Below are positions 15,462 to 23,989 of a stretch of 57,410 bases of DNA, piece after piece (within the stretch, counting starts at the first letter, position 1; each line of letters starts with the position of its first letter). Source of the DNA: Nitrospira sp. (GTDB lineage: Bacteria > Nitrospirota > Nitrospiria > Nitrospirales > Nitrospiraceae); assembly GCA_023248215.1 (NCBI GenBank), contig JAHFEW010000020.1, forward strand, positions 1 to 57,410. Direction: 5' to 3'. The notes beneath the pieces were generated by a model. That model worked only from the letters and a program-made list of their open reading frames with translations, was not told where the DNA came from and did not search any database. A program made the translations under genes and the position numbers.

Positions 15462-18254
15462 ATGCGTATTGCCCTCAGTCAAGGCAACCCTTCACCTCAA
15501 AGAAACGGCACGGACAGCGCTATGCAGACCCCCATTCTGATTGTCGATGACGATCCCGATATCCGGGAATCGCTCAGCGACATGTTGTCGCACGAGGGGT
15601 ATGCGGTCCAGAGCGCCGCCACCGGCAACGAGGCGTTGCAGCATGCCAAGCGGGAACAATACGGTGCCGCGCTACTCGACATCCAATTGCCGGATCTGAA
15701 TGGACTTTCCGTCCTCAAGGTGATGATGGAGCTGGACCCCTCCCTTCCTATTATCATTCTGACTGGGAATGCCACGCCTGAAAACACGATCGGTTCTCTG
15801 ACCAAAGGCGCGTTCGCCTACCTCACAAAACCTTATAACTCCCAAGAGTTGAAAGCTATTCTCCGCCGCGCCGTATCGGTGAAGGGACTGACCGTCCGGG
15901 CCGAACACGTGGAGCAGGCCCTGCGTGCCAGTGAAGAACGGTTTCGAGCGTTAGTGGAATCGGCAGCCGATGCCATCGTGCTCGCCGATCAAAGCGGTCA
16001 TATCATTTGGTGGAACGGCGCGGCGGAACGGATGTTCGGGCACAGTAAGCGGGAGGCTCTGGGACACCCTCTGACCATGTTGATGCCGGAGCGGTTCCGA
16101 TCGGCCCACAGCGCCGGCATTATGCGCCTCGCGCAAGGTGGGACGCCGAAGCTCATCGGCACAACGATTGAATTGGTGGGCCTCACAAACACCGGCCAAG
16201 AATTCCCGATCGAACTGTCCCTGGCATCCTGGCATGCGAAGGAAGGGATTTTCTTCAGCGGGATCATTCGAGACATTACCCGGCGCAAGGGAGCCGAAGA
16301 ATCCGTCGTCAGGCTGAGCCATCAGAATGCCCTGATTCTCGACAGCGCCGGAGAAGGCATTTTTGGGCTCGACCTTCAAGGATGCGCCACCTTCGTCAAT
16401 GCGACCGGGGCGCGCATGCTCGGCTGGAGTTCCGCGGAGTTGATCGGCAAGGCCATGGCACCCCTGCTCTACCGCTCTGAACCAGCTGGCTCTTCGCACC
16501 CATCCGACCCCTTTTCTCTCCACTCGGCGCTCCGCGACGGGGCCATTCACCGGATCCAGAATGATACCTTTCGCAAGAAAGACGGCGCTCCATTTCCGGT
16601 GCACTACACCACGAGTCCCCTTCGAGAACAAGATCGACTGGTCGGCGTCGTGATAGTCTTTCAGGACATCACGGAACACAAACGGCTGGAAGGCTTGCAG
16701 CAGGCGCAGCTCTCCATCAGTCATATCCTCGCTCAGGCCGGCACAATCAATGAGGCTATTCCGCAACTCCTTCGCGTGGTCAGCGAGATGGGGGCCTGGG
16801 ATCTGGCGCTCTTTTGGCACAACTCGCCTACGGGTGAGACCCTGGTTTCCCAGGGAGCGTGGGTCCGACCATCTCACAGCTGGGACGATTTCATCACGTT
16901 ATGTCGCACGAGCGAATTCCCGCCCGGCATCGATTTTCCTGGAGTCGCCTGGACCACCAAACTCCCCCTCTGGGTTCCGGACGTCTTGGCGGACCCCCGC
17001 TTCACCCGCGCACCGACCGCATCTCGACTGGGGTTGCACGGAGCCTGCGCCATTCCCATCCGGACCGGCGGCGTGATCCACGGAGTGTTGGAACTGTTTT
17101 CCGACGCCGGCCGCCCTGCCGATCGCAACCTCATCCAAATCATGGCCGACACGGGCATGAAGATCGGACAATTCATCGACCGTGCCCAGGCGGGACAGGC
17201 CTTGCGCGCCACACACGAAATGACACAGAGCCTGCTGGCCAGTTTGCCCGGCGCCATTTTCCTCTGCGGACGCGACTTGCACATCCAGTATGCAAACAAC
17301 CTGGCCCATCACTACTTCGCCCAAGCCGGGGAATCTCTGATCGGCCATTCCCTCTCCGAATACCTTGCCCTATCCGAGCCCGCAACCCAACGCCTGGCGC
17401 AGGAATGGACCGCCCTGTCGACAGAATCGGCGCGGGGACTGCCGGAACGCGAATGTGAGGTCGCCAAGCGGGTCTATCGCTATCGATTCTTCCCCGTGGC
17501 CGCTCCTGAACGATCCCAGTATCAGATGGGTATCGTACTCTGGGATATTACCGAGGAGAAACAGCTCCAGGATCAACTCATCCAGGCCGAAAAACTCTCC
17601 AGCCTCGGCACGATGGTGTCCGGCATGGCTCACGAGATCAACAACCCGGCCCAGGCCATTCTCAGCATGGCCGAGTTGATCCAAGAAGAAGAGGACCCCG
17701 GCAAGGTCAAGGAATTTGCCGCCGATATTGTGAACTATGCCCGCCATGTCTCCACGGTCGTGCGGGAGTTCGCCAGTTATGCCCGCTCAGCCGGCCGTGA
17801 CGGGGAGACGGAGATCGATGTGGCGGAGCGTCTGATGGAAGCGGTCAAGATGGTGCGACGGGGACCTTACTTCGGCTATGTGGAAGTCGTCACTCACTTC
17901 GAAGCCCTCGCGTTTCTCCGTGCGCGCAAAGGCGAGATCGATCAGGTGTTCATCAATCTGATCAGTAACGCCGCCCAGGCGATGAACGGAACCGGTCGCT
18001 TGAGGTTGGCGACCGCGCAGGAAGGAGGGTGGATCGACGTAACCATTGCCGACAACGGTCCGGGCATTCCACCTTCAATCTTGCCGAAAATTTTCGATCC
18101 TTTTTTCACCACGAAAGAAGCCGGGAAGGGGACCGGACTCGGGCTCAGCATCGTCCATAAGATCGTCACGAAACATAACGGCACCATCACGGTGGACAGC
18201 ACCGAGCGCGAGGGCACCACATTCCGGTTGCGGTTCCCGGCAGTGTCCCAGTAG
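15462..18254 (+). CDS. Soluble hybrid histidine kinase REC-PAS-PAS-GAF-PAS-HisKA-HATPase
   Basis: The protein has 930 residues from the ATG at 15462 (CGAGGACG upstream). An ATG at 15522 would give a more canonical receiver start (MQTPILIVDDDPD) and is a real alternative. Order: receiver with Asp73 in LLDIQLPD; PAS (about 150-270); PAS (about 280-400) ending in DITEHKR; GAF (about 410-575); PAS (about 590-700); HisKA with His724 in GMAHEINNPAQ; HATPase with the N-box NLISNAAQAM and ADNGPGI/FFTTK boxes. No membrane helix is seen. The dimerisation helix resembles NtrB-type kinases. The N-terminal receiver and PAS1 closely resemble those of the REC-PAS7 protein, so the two share ancestry. The partner is probably the lone receiver 14 bp downstream. 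Confidence 0.9.
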   Translation: MRIALSQGNPSPQRNGTDSAMQTPILIVDDDPDIRESLSDMLSHEGYAVQSAATGNEALQHAKREQYGAALLDIQLPDLNGLSVLKVMMELDPSLPIIILTGNATPENTIGSLTKGAFAYLTKPYNSQELKAILRRAVSVKGLTVRAEHVEQALRASEERFRALVESAADAIVLADQSGHIIWWNGAAERMFGHSKREALGHPLTMLMPERFRSAHSAGIMRLAQGGTPKLIGTTIELVGLTNTGQEFPIELSLASWHAKEGIFFSGIIRDITRRKGAEESVVRLSHQNALILDSAGEGIFGLDLQGCATFVNATGARMLGWSSAELIGKAMAPLLYRSEPAGSSHPSDPFSLHSALRDGAIHRIQNDTFRKKDGAPFPVHYTTSPLREQDRLVGVVIVFQDITEHKRLEGLQQAQLSISHILAQAGTINEAIPQLLRVVSEMGAWDLALFWHNSPTGETLVSQGAWVRPSHSWDDFITLCRTSEFPPGIDFPGVAWTTKLPLWVPDVLADPRFTRAPTASRLGLHGACAIPIRTGGVIHGVLELFSDAGRPADRNLIQIMADTGMKIGQFIDRAQAGQALRATHEMTQSLLASLPGAIFLCGRDLHIQYANNLAHHYFAQAGESLIGHSLSEYLALSEPATQRLAQEWTALSTESARGLPERECEVAKRVYRYRFFPVAAPERSQYQMGIVLWDITEEKQLQDQLIQAEKLSSLGTMVSGMAHEINNPAQAILSMAELIQEEEDPGKVKEFAADIVNYARHVSTVVREFASYARSAGRDGETEIDVAERLMEAVKMVRRGPYFGYVEVVTHFEALAFLRARKGEIDQVFINLISNAAQAMNGTGRLRLATAQEGGWIDVTIADNGPGIPPSILPKIFDPFFTTKEAGKGTGLGLSIVHKIVTKHNGTITVDSTEREGTTFRLRFPAVSQ

Positions 18255-18268
18255 CAAGGAGGCGTGCA

Positions 18269-18706
18269 ATGACCGACAATATTCACACTCCTAACAGTCC
18301 GCGTGAAGGACGCATCCTCGTCGTAGACGATGAACTGTCCATCCGGAAGGCAATTCGAATCGCCCTATTGCAGGCTGGATATGAAGTCGGCGAGGCCGTC
18401 GATGGGCAAGAAGCCATCACAGCCCTGGGTGATGGAGATAACCCACTGATGGTCGATGCGATCCTGTGCGACATCCGCATGCCGCGCATCAATGGGATCG
18501 ATGCGATCTATTTTTTCCGAACACATTATCCGTCGATCCCCGTCATTGTGCTGACGGGTTATCCGGATTGTGACCTTGCGGTCACGCTGATGAAGATGGG
18601 CGTGCGGGACTATCTGGTGAAGCCGGTCACCAAGCAGGATCTCCTCCGAGTCCTGAAGTGCGCGGTCGATAACCACAGGCTCTTCAAGGGCCAGTTCGTC
18701 GCCTGA
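18269..18706 (+). CDS. Single-domain response regulator (CheY-like)
   Basis: The protein has 145 residues; the start is set by AAGGAGG seven bases upstream. It is a complete receiver domain: acidic pair in ILVVDDE, phospho-acceptor Asp68 in CDIRMPR, the Thr in VLTGYP, and the Lys in LVKPVTKQD. Only about 15 residues follow the domain, so there is no output module. It ends the sensory operon and is the natural acceptor for the kinase just upstream. Downstream action would have to go through protein-protein contact or a phosphotransfer protein elsewhere. Confidence 0.9.
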   Translation: MTDNIHTPNSPREGRILVVDDELSIRKAIRIALLQAGYEVGEAVDGQEAITALGDGDNPLMVDAILCDIRMPRINGIDAIYFFRTHYPSIPVIVLTGYPDCDLAVTLMKMGVRDYLVKPVTKQDLLRVLKCAVDNHRLFKGQFVA

Positions 18707-18770
18707 GCCGGTGAGATCGAGGCAACCGAGTGGCGCTGTCAATTCTGGCTGGCAGGTAGGGTGAGAATTT

Positions 18771-19529
18771 TTACGACGCGCGAGGGGTAGAAGACCGCTT
18801 GAAGACCGAGCGTAATCCGAAATAGCCGAACGAATCTTTGAGATTGGAATACAGCCGCTTGAATGGGCCCATGTCAGGATTCGTGACGTACTCCATCGTC
18901 AGGACGATCCGCTCCTCTTGGTCTCCGAGCGGAGTGACAGCATGCCAGAGCTTATCGCCATTGAAGATCACCAGATCGCCCGGTGCCGTGGCCAGTTCAC
19001 GATGAACAGGCTCTTTACCCGGCACATCCTTGAATAGATCGCAGACTAAGCGGCACTGCTTCGACCGATCGAGTAATCCCATCAGAATGGTGTATCGAGC
19101 GCCTTTGTAGTAGGACGTATCGTAGTGATATCCGATATGGTCGCCGGCTTCCGTGTAGTAATACAGGGCACAGGAATGGGGGTCGTTGTCCGGGCAGAGC
19201 AGCAGATTAACCTTGGTCAACCGGTTGAGCATCGTTCGGAATGCCTCTGACTGATACAGATCGATGAACGGCGGCGCCTGTTCCTTGACCGCATAATAAC
19301 TCACGCTGCCGCCCTTCTTATGGCCGGGGATGTAATTGCGGTTCAAGCCAGACTTCAGCGCCTGCGCCTGCGGGACCAGCAGCACCTCCACGACCTCTCG
19401 CGGAAGGAACTCTGGAACGTAGAGGAATTCGTTCTGGTCCCAATAGTCCCGCTCCAACCGATCGAGGTCTAACCCCGCGATCGCCCGCTCCACTGCTTCT
19501 GTGACGCTGCTCGTACAGGTCTGGCTCAT
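18771..19529 (-). CDS. 2-oxoglutarate/Fe(II) oxygenase-like protein
   Basis: The protein has 252 residues; the ATG at 19529 is preceded by GAGGGGAG. The double-stranded beta-helix motif is visible as the HxD pair in GYHYDTSYY, a distal His in DKLWHAVTPLG, and an Arg in ERIVLTMEY that fits 2-oxoglutarate binding. The substrate is unknown; relatives hydroxylate proteins or small molecules. It is convergent with the sensory operon and lies downstream of lolA, separated by 58 bp of low-complexity ATTCATC-like sequence, so it may end the lolA transcript. Confidence 0.7.
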   Translation of the reverse strand: MSQTCTSSVTEAVERAIAGLDLDRLERDYWDQNEFLYVPEFLPREVVEVLLVPQAQALKSGLNRNYIPGHKKGGSVSYYAVKEQAPPFIDLYQSEAFRTMLNRLTKVNLLLCPDNDPHSCALYYYTEAGDHIGYHYDTSYYKGARYTILMGLLDRSKQCRLVCDLFKDVPGKEPVHRELATAPGDLVIFNGDKLWHAVTPLGDQEERIVLTMEYVTNPDMGPFKRLYSNLKDSFGYFGLRSVFKRSSTPRAS

Positions 19530-19539
19530 GCTCCCCTCA

Positions 19540-19580
19540 TCACATCAAAATTCCTCATTCAAAATTCATCATTCATCATT
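19540..19580. repeat. Low-complexity TTCATC/ATTCA tract
   Basis: Short near-repeats of the type AAAATTC, CTCATTC, ATTCATCATTC and ATCATT run through the gap between lolA and the oxygenase gene. Similar tracts precede the TonB receptor gene (about 6690-6720) and folK (56521-56606). There is no ORF. Confidence 0.5.
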
Positions 19581-19587
19581 GCTGGTT

Positions 19588-20310
19588 TCAGGGTCTGCTC
19601 AGCACCGGCGCCCTCACGACTTCTACATCGGCCGGCGCCTTGAAATCAAATAGATCGTCCTTCAATCCGCTGTTCGGCTTCAGTTCGGAAAACTCGAAGG
19701 TGGCGATATTGCCGCTCACCTCATGCAAGGCAATGGTCTTGAGGAAATAGGTCTTGGGCTGCACTTCGATCACAATCCTCTGAACCGCGCGCTCCGGTTC
19801 GGCACGCCCCTGCTTCGGTGTCAACGACACCAGAGGAATGCCTCCCGCTCCCCGCTCTTTGTTCGCCGTCGGCTCGATATCAAATTCTTCATCCAGCTTC
19901 GCCACTCCCTGCAGCAATTGCAGCGGCGCCTGGGAAGCGGCCATATAGGTGAGCTTACCGACCAGCACCTGCTTATGCTCCGGAACGTACATTTTGACGT
20001 CGTCTTTGTTGACGTAGATCTCTTCCGTCGCCGGCTCAATATAGTCCCAGCGCAAGCGTCCGGGCTTCTTGATGTAGAAGCGGCCGGTTGAAATCACGGG
20101 GGTGGAGAATCCTTCGATCTTCGTCTTTTGAGTGAAGGTCGCTTGCAGGTCCTTCGTCTTTTCATACCGAACCTGAATCTTCTTCACCACCTCCTGAACT
20201 TCCTGAAGAGCCTGCGCATCGACCGGCTGTTCGTCCGCCCTCACCGGTTGAGGAACGGCCAGGGCTCCACTCAAGAGGAGCAGCGCGATTATTGCGAACA
20301 TCCGCATCAT
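19588..20310 (-). CDS. lolA: Outer-membrane lipoprotein carrier protein LolA
   Basis: The protein has 240 residues with a clear signal peptide (MMRMFAIIALLLLSGALA, cleaved near VRA-DE). The mature part has the LolA pattern: an N-terminal helix (VQEVVKKIQVRYEKTKDLQATFTQ), GRFYIKKPGRLRWDYIEP, and the later PKTYFLKTIALHE strand pair. LolA carries lipoproteins through the periplasm from LolCDE to the outer membrane. The start codon overlaps the ftsK stop (ATGA), so the two are translationally coupled. This window encodes at least four candidate lipoproteins that may use it. Confidence 0.9.
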   Translation of the reverse strand: MMRMFAIIALLLLSGALAVPQPVRADEQPVDAQALQEVQEVVKKIQVRYEKTKDLQATFTQKTKIEGFSTPVISTGRFYIKKPGRLRWDYIEPATEEIYVNKDDVKMYVPEHKQVLVGKLTYMAASQAPLQLLQGVAKLDEEFDIEPTANKERGAGGIPLVSLTPKQGRAEPERAVQRIVIEVQPKTYFLKTIALHEVSGNIATFEFSELKPNSGLKDDLFDFKAPADVEVVRAPVLSRP

Positions 20311-22739
20311 GCCTCGTCTCCTCCGACCGGTCCGCGACGACCCAGAACCTCTCGACGTCCATCCCGGCCTGCCGCCCCGACAACGCCTTCCGCTTCCATC
20401 TGTTCGATCATGCGTGCCGCCCGGGGATACCCCACACGCAGGCGCCGTTGAATCAGTGACGCAGAGGCCTGCCCGGTCGACAACACCAGATCTTTGGCCT
20501 GTTCGTACACGTCGTCCTTGGCCTGCTCCTCATCCGCTTCGTCCAGCTTGAGCGATTGCAATTCACGGCAATAGGAAGGCAGCGCCTGTTTCTTCACGAA
20601 TTCCACGACCCGCCGCACGTCGTCGTCCGACACATAGGACCCATGAATACGCATCAACTTCCCGGTTCCCGAGGCGAGATAGAGCATGTCGCCCCGACCG
20701 AGCAAGGCTTCCGCCCCGTTGGCATCGAGGATGGTGCGGGAATCGGTTTTGGACGACACCTGAAACGCGATGCGCGCGGGAAAGTTGGCTTTGATGAGAC
20801 CCGTCAACACATCCACCGACGGCCGCTGGGTTGCCAACACGAGGTGAATCCCCGACGCGCGCGCCATCTGCGCCAGCCGCGCAATCTTGTCTTCGACATC
20901 TTTTGGGGCCACCATCATCAGGTCCGCCAACTCGTCGATCATCACCATGATATAGGGCAAGGGTTCCGGCGGAGTCGGTTTGACCGAATCAGTCGGTCCA
21001 TTGTCGCCGGCTGGTTCCGCGTTCTCTCCCTTTGAGAGCCGCTCTTCTTCAGAGAGAAACGTGAGTTCCACCTGCTCCGGTTTGCCGGATTGCCACACAT
21101 CCGAGACGGCCCCTTGAACCTCGGAAATCCTCCGATTATAGGCATCGATGCTCCGCACCCCCGCCTCAGCCAAGAGTTTGTATCGCCGTTCCATTTCTTG
21201 CACCACCCATCCCAATCCACGGGCAGCCGATTTGGGATCTGTGATGACGGGACGGAGCAGATGCGGAATGCCGTCGTAACTTTGAAACTCCAGCATTTTC
21301 GGGTCGATGAGGAGCAGTTTCACTTCATTCGGCCTGGCGCTGAACAGGATGCTGAGCAACATCGTGTTCAAGCTCACGCTCTTGCCGGCACCGGTGGCCC
21401 CGGCGACCAAGAGGTGGGGCATGGTTTTGAGATCGGCGCTGACGGCGCCGCCGAAAATATCTTTCCCAAGGGCCAAGCTCAGCTTGGAACGCGATCGGGA
21501 GAACGAATCACTGGTGACGACCTCCTTGAGCGATACCGTCTCGCGGTGCGGATTGGGCACTTCGATTCCCACGACCGATTTCCCGGGAAGCGGCGCCACG
21601 ATCCGCAGACTGATGGCTTTCAGCGCTAAGGCCAAATCATCGGCAAGGTTGACGATACGGGCGACTTTGGTGCCGGGCGCCGGCTCGAATTCGTACATGG
21701 TCACGACCGGTCCCGGCCGCACTTCCGTCACCCGTCCCTCGATCGTGAAACTTTTCAGGGCCTTGGTCAAAATCTCGGATTGCTGGGTGATCTCTTCATC
21801 GCTGAGGCGGGCGAGAGGTCCGGATGGATCGCTCAATAACTCTTGCGGATCGGGCAACACATATCCGTCCGACACGGAGGGGCTCATGGCCACGGCCGCA
21901 GCCGGTTCCTCGACCGACGCGGCGCGTTTTTCCACCTTGATCGGCGGCTGAATCTTGGGCGGAACCATGGGGACCGCAATCTGGTCCACCGCTTCAGCCA
22001 TGACTTGGACCTCGCGGTCGAACGATTGATCTTCAGCCTCGCGCGGCGCACGGGGCGCCTTCACACGAGACCGTTTCGGCAGGCTTCCTTGAGCGGTCGG
22101 CCACTCAGGTAACCAACCCATTATCTGCTCGCGGGCTGCGGCCCACCATTCGGGAAGTCGCTGGACCAGCAATGTCAAAGAAATGGGGACAGTGAACAAC
22201 AATGCGACCATCAGGCCGGTGAGAATTACAATATGTGCGCCGGTATTAGCGAAATAGCTCCGGACGCCGTCGGCTAATACTTGGCCGATCATGCCGCCGG
22301 CCATGCCGCGGTTTACCCATCCGCTTGAAATGGTCGGAACCGCCGTCACTTCCAAATGGAGGAACGCGCTCAAGCACACCATCGCCGCCACACCGCTGCC
22401 GGCGTTTCTGAGTCGAACCGTGAGCGGGATCGGGATGAAACAACGGGCACCGAGCAGCCCGAGCAGGATGGGAAACAGATAGGCGGCTCCGCCGATCGTA
22501 TAGAAAGACGCAGCCGCTACCAACGCCCCCACCGACCCGATCATGTTCTTGGGTTGATTGCCGGCTGTTCCGGATGCCACCATCGACTTGGCGTCGCCGG
22601 GAAAGAACGACACCAGACTAAGCAGGATCAAGAGGCCGGCGGCGATCAGGAGAACCCCGATCACTTCACGCTTCACATGTGAGGAACGGGAAGGGGCTGA
22701 GCGGGCGTCACCGCGCTTTGCCGTGGTGGATACACCCAT
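20307..22739 (-). CDS. ftsK: DNA translocase FtsK/SpoIIIE
   Basis: The protein has 810 residues from the ATG at 22739; a TTG at 22775 would add 12 poorly supported residues. Four hydrophobic helices lie within the first 190 residues, followed by a Pro/charged linker shorter than in E. coli FtsK, then the motor. Walker A is GATGAGKS (about 447-454) and Walker B is MVMIDELADLMMV. The C-terminal winged-helix gamma domain (DLVLSTGQASASLIQRRLRVGY region) recognises KOPS-type sites. It pumps chromosome ends through the closing septum and activates XerCD. Overlap with lolA and proximity to rsmA form a minus-strand cell-envelope and housekeeping operon. Confidence 0.95.
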   Translation of the reverse strand: MGVSTTAKRGDARSAPSRSSHVKREVIGVLLIAAGLLILLSLVSFFPGDAKSMVASGTAGNQPKNMIGSVGALVAAASFYTIGGAAYLFPILLGLLGARCFIPIPLTVRLRNAGSGVAAMVCLSAFLHLEVTAVPTISSGWVNRGMAGGMIGQVLADGVRSYFANTGAHIVILTGLMVALLFTVPISLTLLVQRLPEWWAAAREQIMGWLPEWPTAQGSLPKRSRVKAPRAPREAEDQSFDREVQVMAEAVDQIAVPMVPPKIQPPIKVEKRAASVEEPAAAVAMSPSVSDGYVLPDPQELLSDPSGPLARLSDEEITQQSEILTKALKSFTIEGRVTEVRPGPVVTMYEFEPAPGTKVARIVNLADDLALALKAISLRIVAPLPGKSVVGIEVPNPHRETVSLKEVVTSDSFSRSRSKLSLALGKDIFGGAVSADLKTMPHLLVAGATGAGKSVSLNTMLLSILFSARPNEVKLLLIDPKMLEFQSYDGIPHLLRPVITDPKSAARGLGWVVQEMERRYKLLAEAGVRSIDAYNRRISEVQGAVSDVWQSGKPEQVELTFLSEEERLSKGENAEPAGDNGPTDSVKPTPPEPLPYIMVMIDELADLMMVAPKDVEDKIARLAQMARASGIHLVLATQRPSVDVLTGLIKANFPARIAFQVSSKTDSRTILDANGAEALLGRGDMLYLASGTGKLMRIHGSYVSDDDVRRVVEFVKKQALPSYCRELQSLKLDEADEEQAKDDVYEQAKDLVLSTGQASASLIQRRLRVGYPRAARMIEQMEAEGVVGAAGRDGRREVLGRRGPVGGDEA

Positions 22740-22837
22740 GCGGCGGATCGTAGCACAGGGAAAAGGGCTTTTCAAACAAAGGGGAAATGTTGCGCAGACC
22801 GTTGAGGCCGCATCTTTCAGAGCTCACTGGCCAGGAC

Positions 22838-23641
22838 TCACGAAGGATCTGGATCAAATGAGCGCGCGAGCGTTCGGTAGGTCTCGAGGGTGAGCATTTC
22901 GGCTCTCGCCCGCGATGGCACGCCGGCCGCCTCCATCGCGCGGGCGATTCGGTCGGCAGGATAGCCTTCATCGCGCAGGGAGTTCACCAATGTCTTACGG
23001 CGATGGGCGAACGACGCCCGCACCAAGCGCCGAAATCGCTCGTGACGGATCGGATCAAACCCATCTTGGGATTTGATGGTGAGGCGCACCACTGTCGATC
23101 CGACGGTTGGGCACGGGCGAAAACAGTTTGCGGAGACGCGAAAGGCCAGCTCCACCTCTGCCGCCTCCTGCGTCATCACCGACAGCACCCCGTAGTCCTT
23201 GCTATTCGGCTGGGCCGCCAGCCTGAGAGCCACTTCCGTTTGCAGCATCAGGACCATGCGATCGAGATGGGCGCGGGCGTCGAGGAGGGCGAACAAGAGC
23301 GGCGTGGAAGCATAATAGGGCAGGTTCGCCACCACCACCGTGCGAGGCGGCAAGCTGTCGAAGGGAAACTTCAACGCATCCCCGATCCGAAGCTCCAGGT
23401 TGCGGCAATGTCCGAGACTCTCCTGCAGATGGGGCTCCAACTGCGGATCGATCTCCACGGCAATCACCCGACCTGCTTCAGCACATAATCCCGCCGTCAA
23501 AGCTCCCCGGCCAGGTCCGATTTCCAGCACCTGGTCGTCCGGGCGAAGCGCCGCCAGGGACACGATCTTGCGGACGATGTTCGGATCGATGAGAAAATTC
23601 TGGCCGAGTCGCTTCAGGGCTGGGGGAAAAGAGGGGGCCAT
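22838..23641 (-). CDS. rsmA: 16S rRNA (adenine-1518/1519) dimethyltransferase
   Basis: The protein has 267 residues, the usual length for RsmA/KsgA. It begins with LGQNFLID, the family's N-terminal signature, followed by the SAM-binding EIGPGRGALT (about 40-49), acidic VEIDP, and the catalytic NLPYY (106-110). The C-terminal helical domain includes FAHRRKTLVNSL. It dimethylates two adjacent adenines in the 3' hairpin of 16S rRNA during small-subunit maturation. The gene follows a small unknown gene by 15 bp and precedes ftsK by 98 bp. Confidence 0.95.
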   Translation of the reverse strand: MAPSFPPALKRLGQNFLIDPNIVRKIVSLAALRPDDQVLEIGPGRGALTAGLCAEAGRVIAVEIDPQLEPHLQESLGHCRNLELRIGDALKFPFDSLPPRTVVVANLPYYASTPLLFALLDARAHLDRMVLMLQTEVALRLAAQPNSKDYGVLSVMTQEAAEVELAFRVSANCFRPCPTVGSTVVRLTIKSQDGFDPIRHERFRRLVRASFAHRRKTLVNSLRDEGYPADRIARAMEAAGVPSRARAEMLTLETYRTLARSFDPDPS

Positions 23642-23656
23642 GGTCTCGCGCTGCGC

Positions 23657-23968
23657 CTACCCGGATGCCGGAGGAGCCGCTGCCCGAAGCCGTTTTGCGA
23701 GCGCCACCAGGTAAGAACGATAACACTCCACCTCGTCGGTGAATTCTTCGACCAGATCATTGGTGAAGGCCGGCCCAGGGTTCTTACGTGCCAGCTCATC
23801 CGCCTCCTTCTTTCCCGCAAGTTGCTGGAGCAATGCCACTGTGCGGATCTTCCATTGCCCCATGCGTTCAGCGCCCAAGACGGTATTAAAGTCCTGAACG
23901 GTCCGTTTCGCAATCGCGTCCAACTCCTTCACCTGTTGATCGATAATTGACGCGGCTGTTTCTGACAT
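23657..23968 (-). CDS. Small helical protein of unknown function
   Basis: The protein has 103 residues from the ATG at 23968, with GAGAGGAG upstream. It appears almost all helical, with a charged pattern (QQVKELDAIAKRTVQDFNTVLGAER, split by a Gly) and no signal peptide or membrane helix. I do not recognise a family. It sits between pdxA (21 bp) and rsmA (15 bp) in the same direction, so it is surely cotranscribed. Codon use matches its neighbours. Confidence 0.65.
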   Translation of the reverse strand: MSETAASIIDQQVKELDAIAKRTVQDFNTVLGAERMGQWKIRTVALLQQLAGKKEADELARKNPGPAFTNDLVEEFTDEVECYRSYLVALAKRLRAAAPPASG

Positions 23969-23989
23969 GGCGGTGCGCACTCCTCTCTG

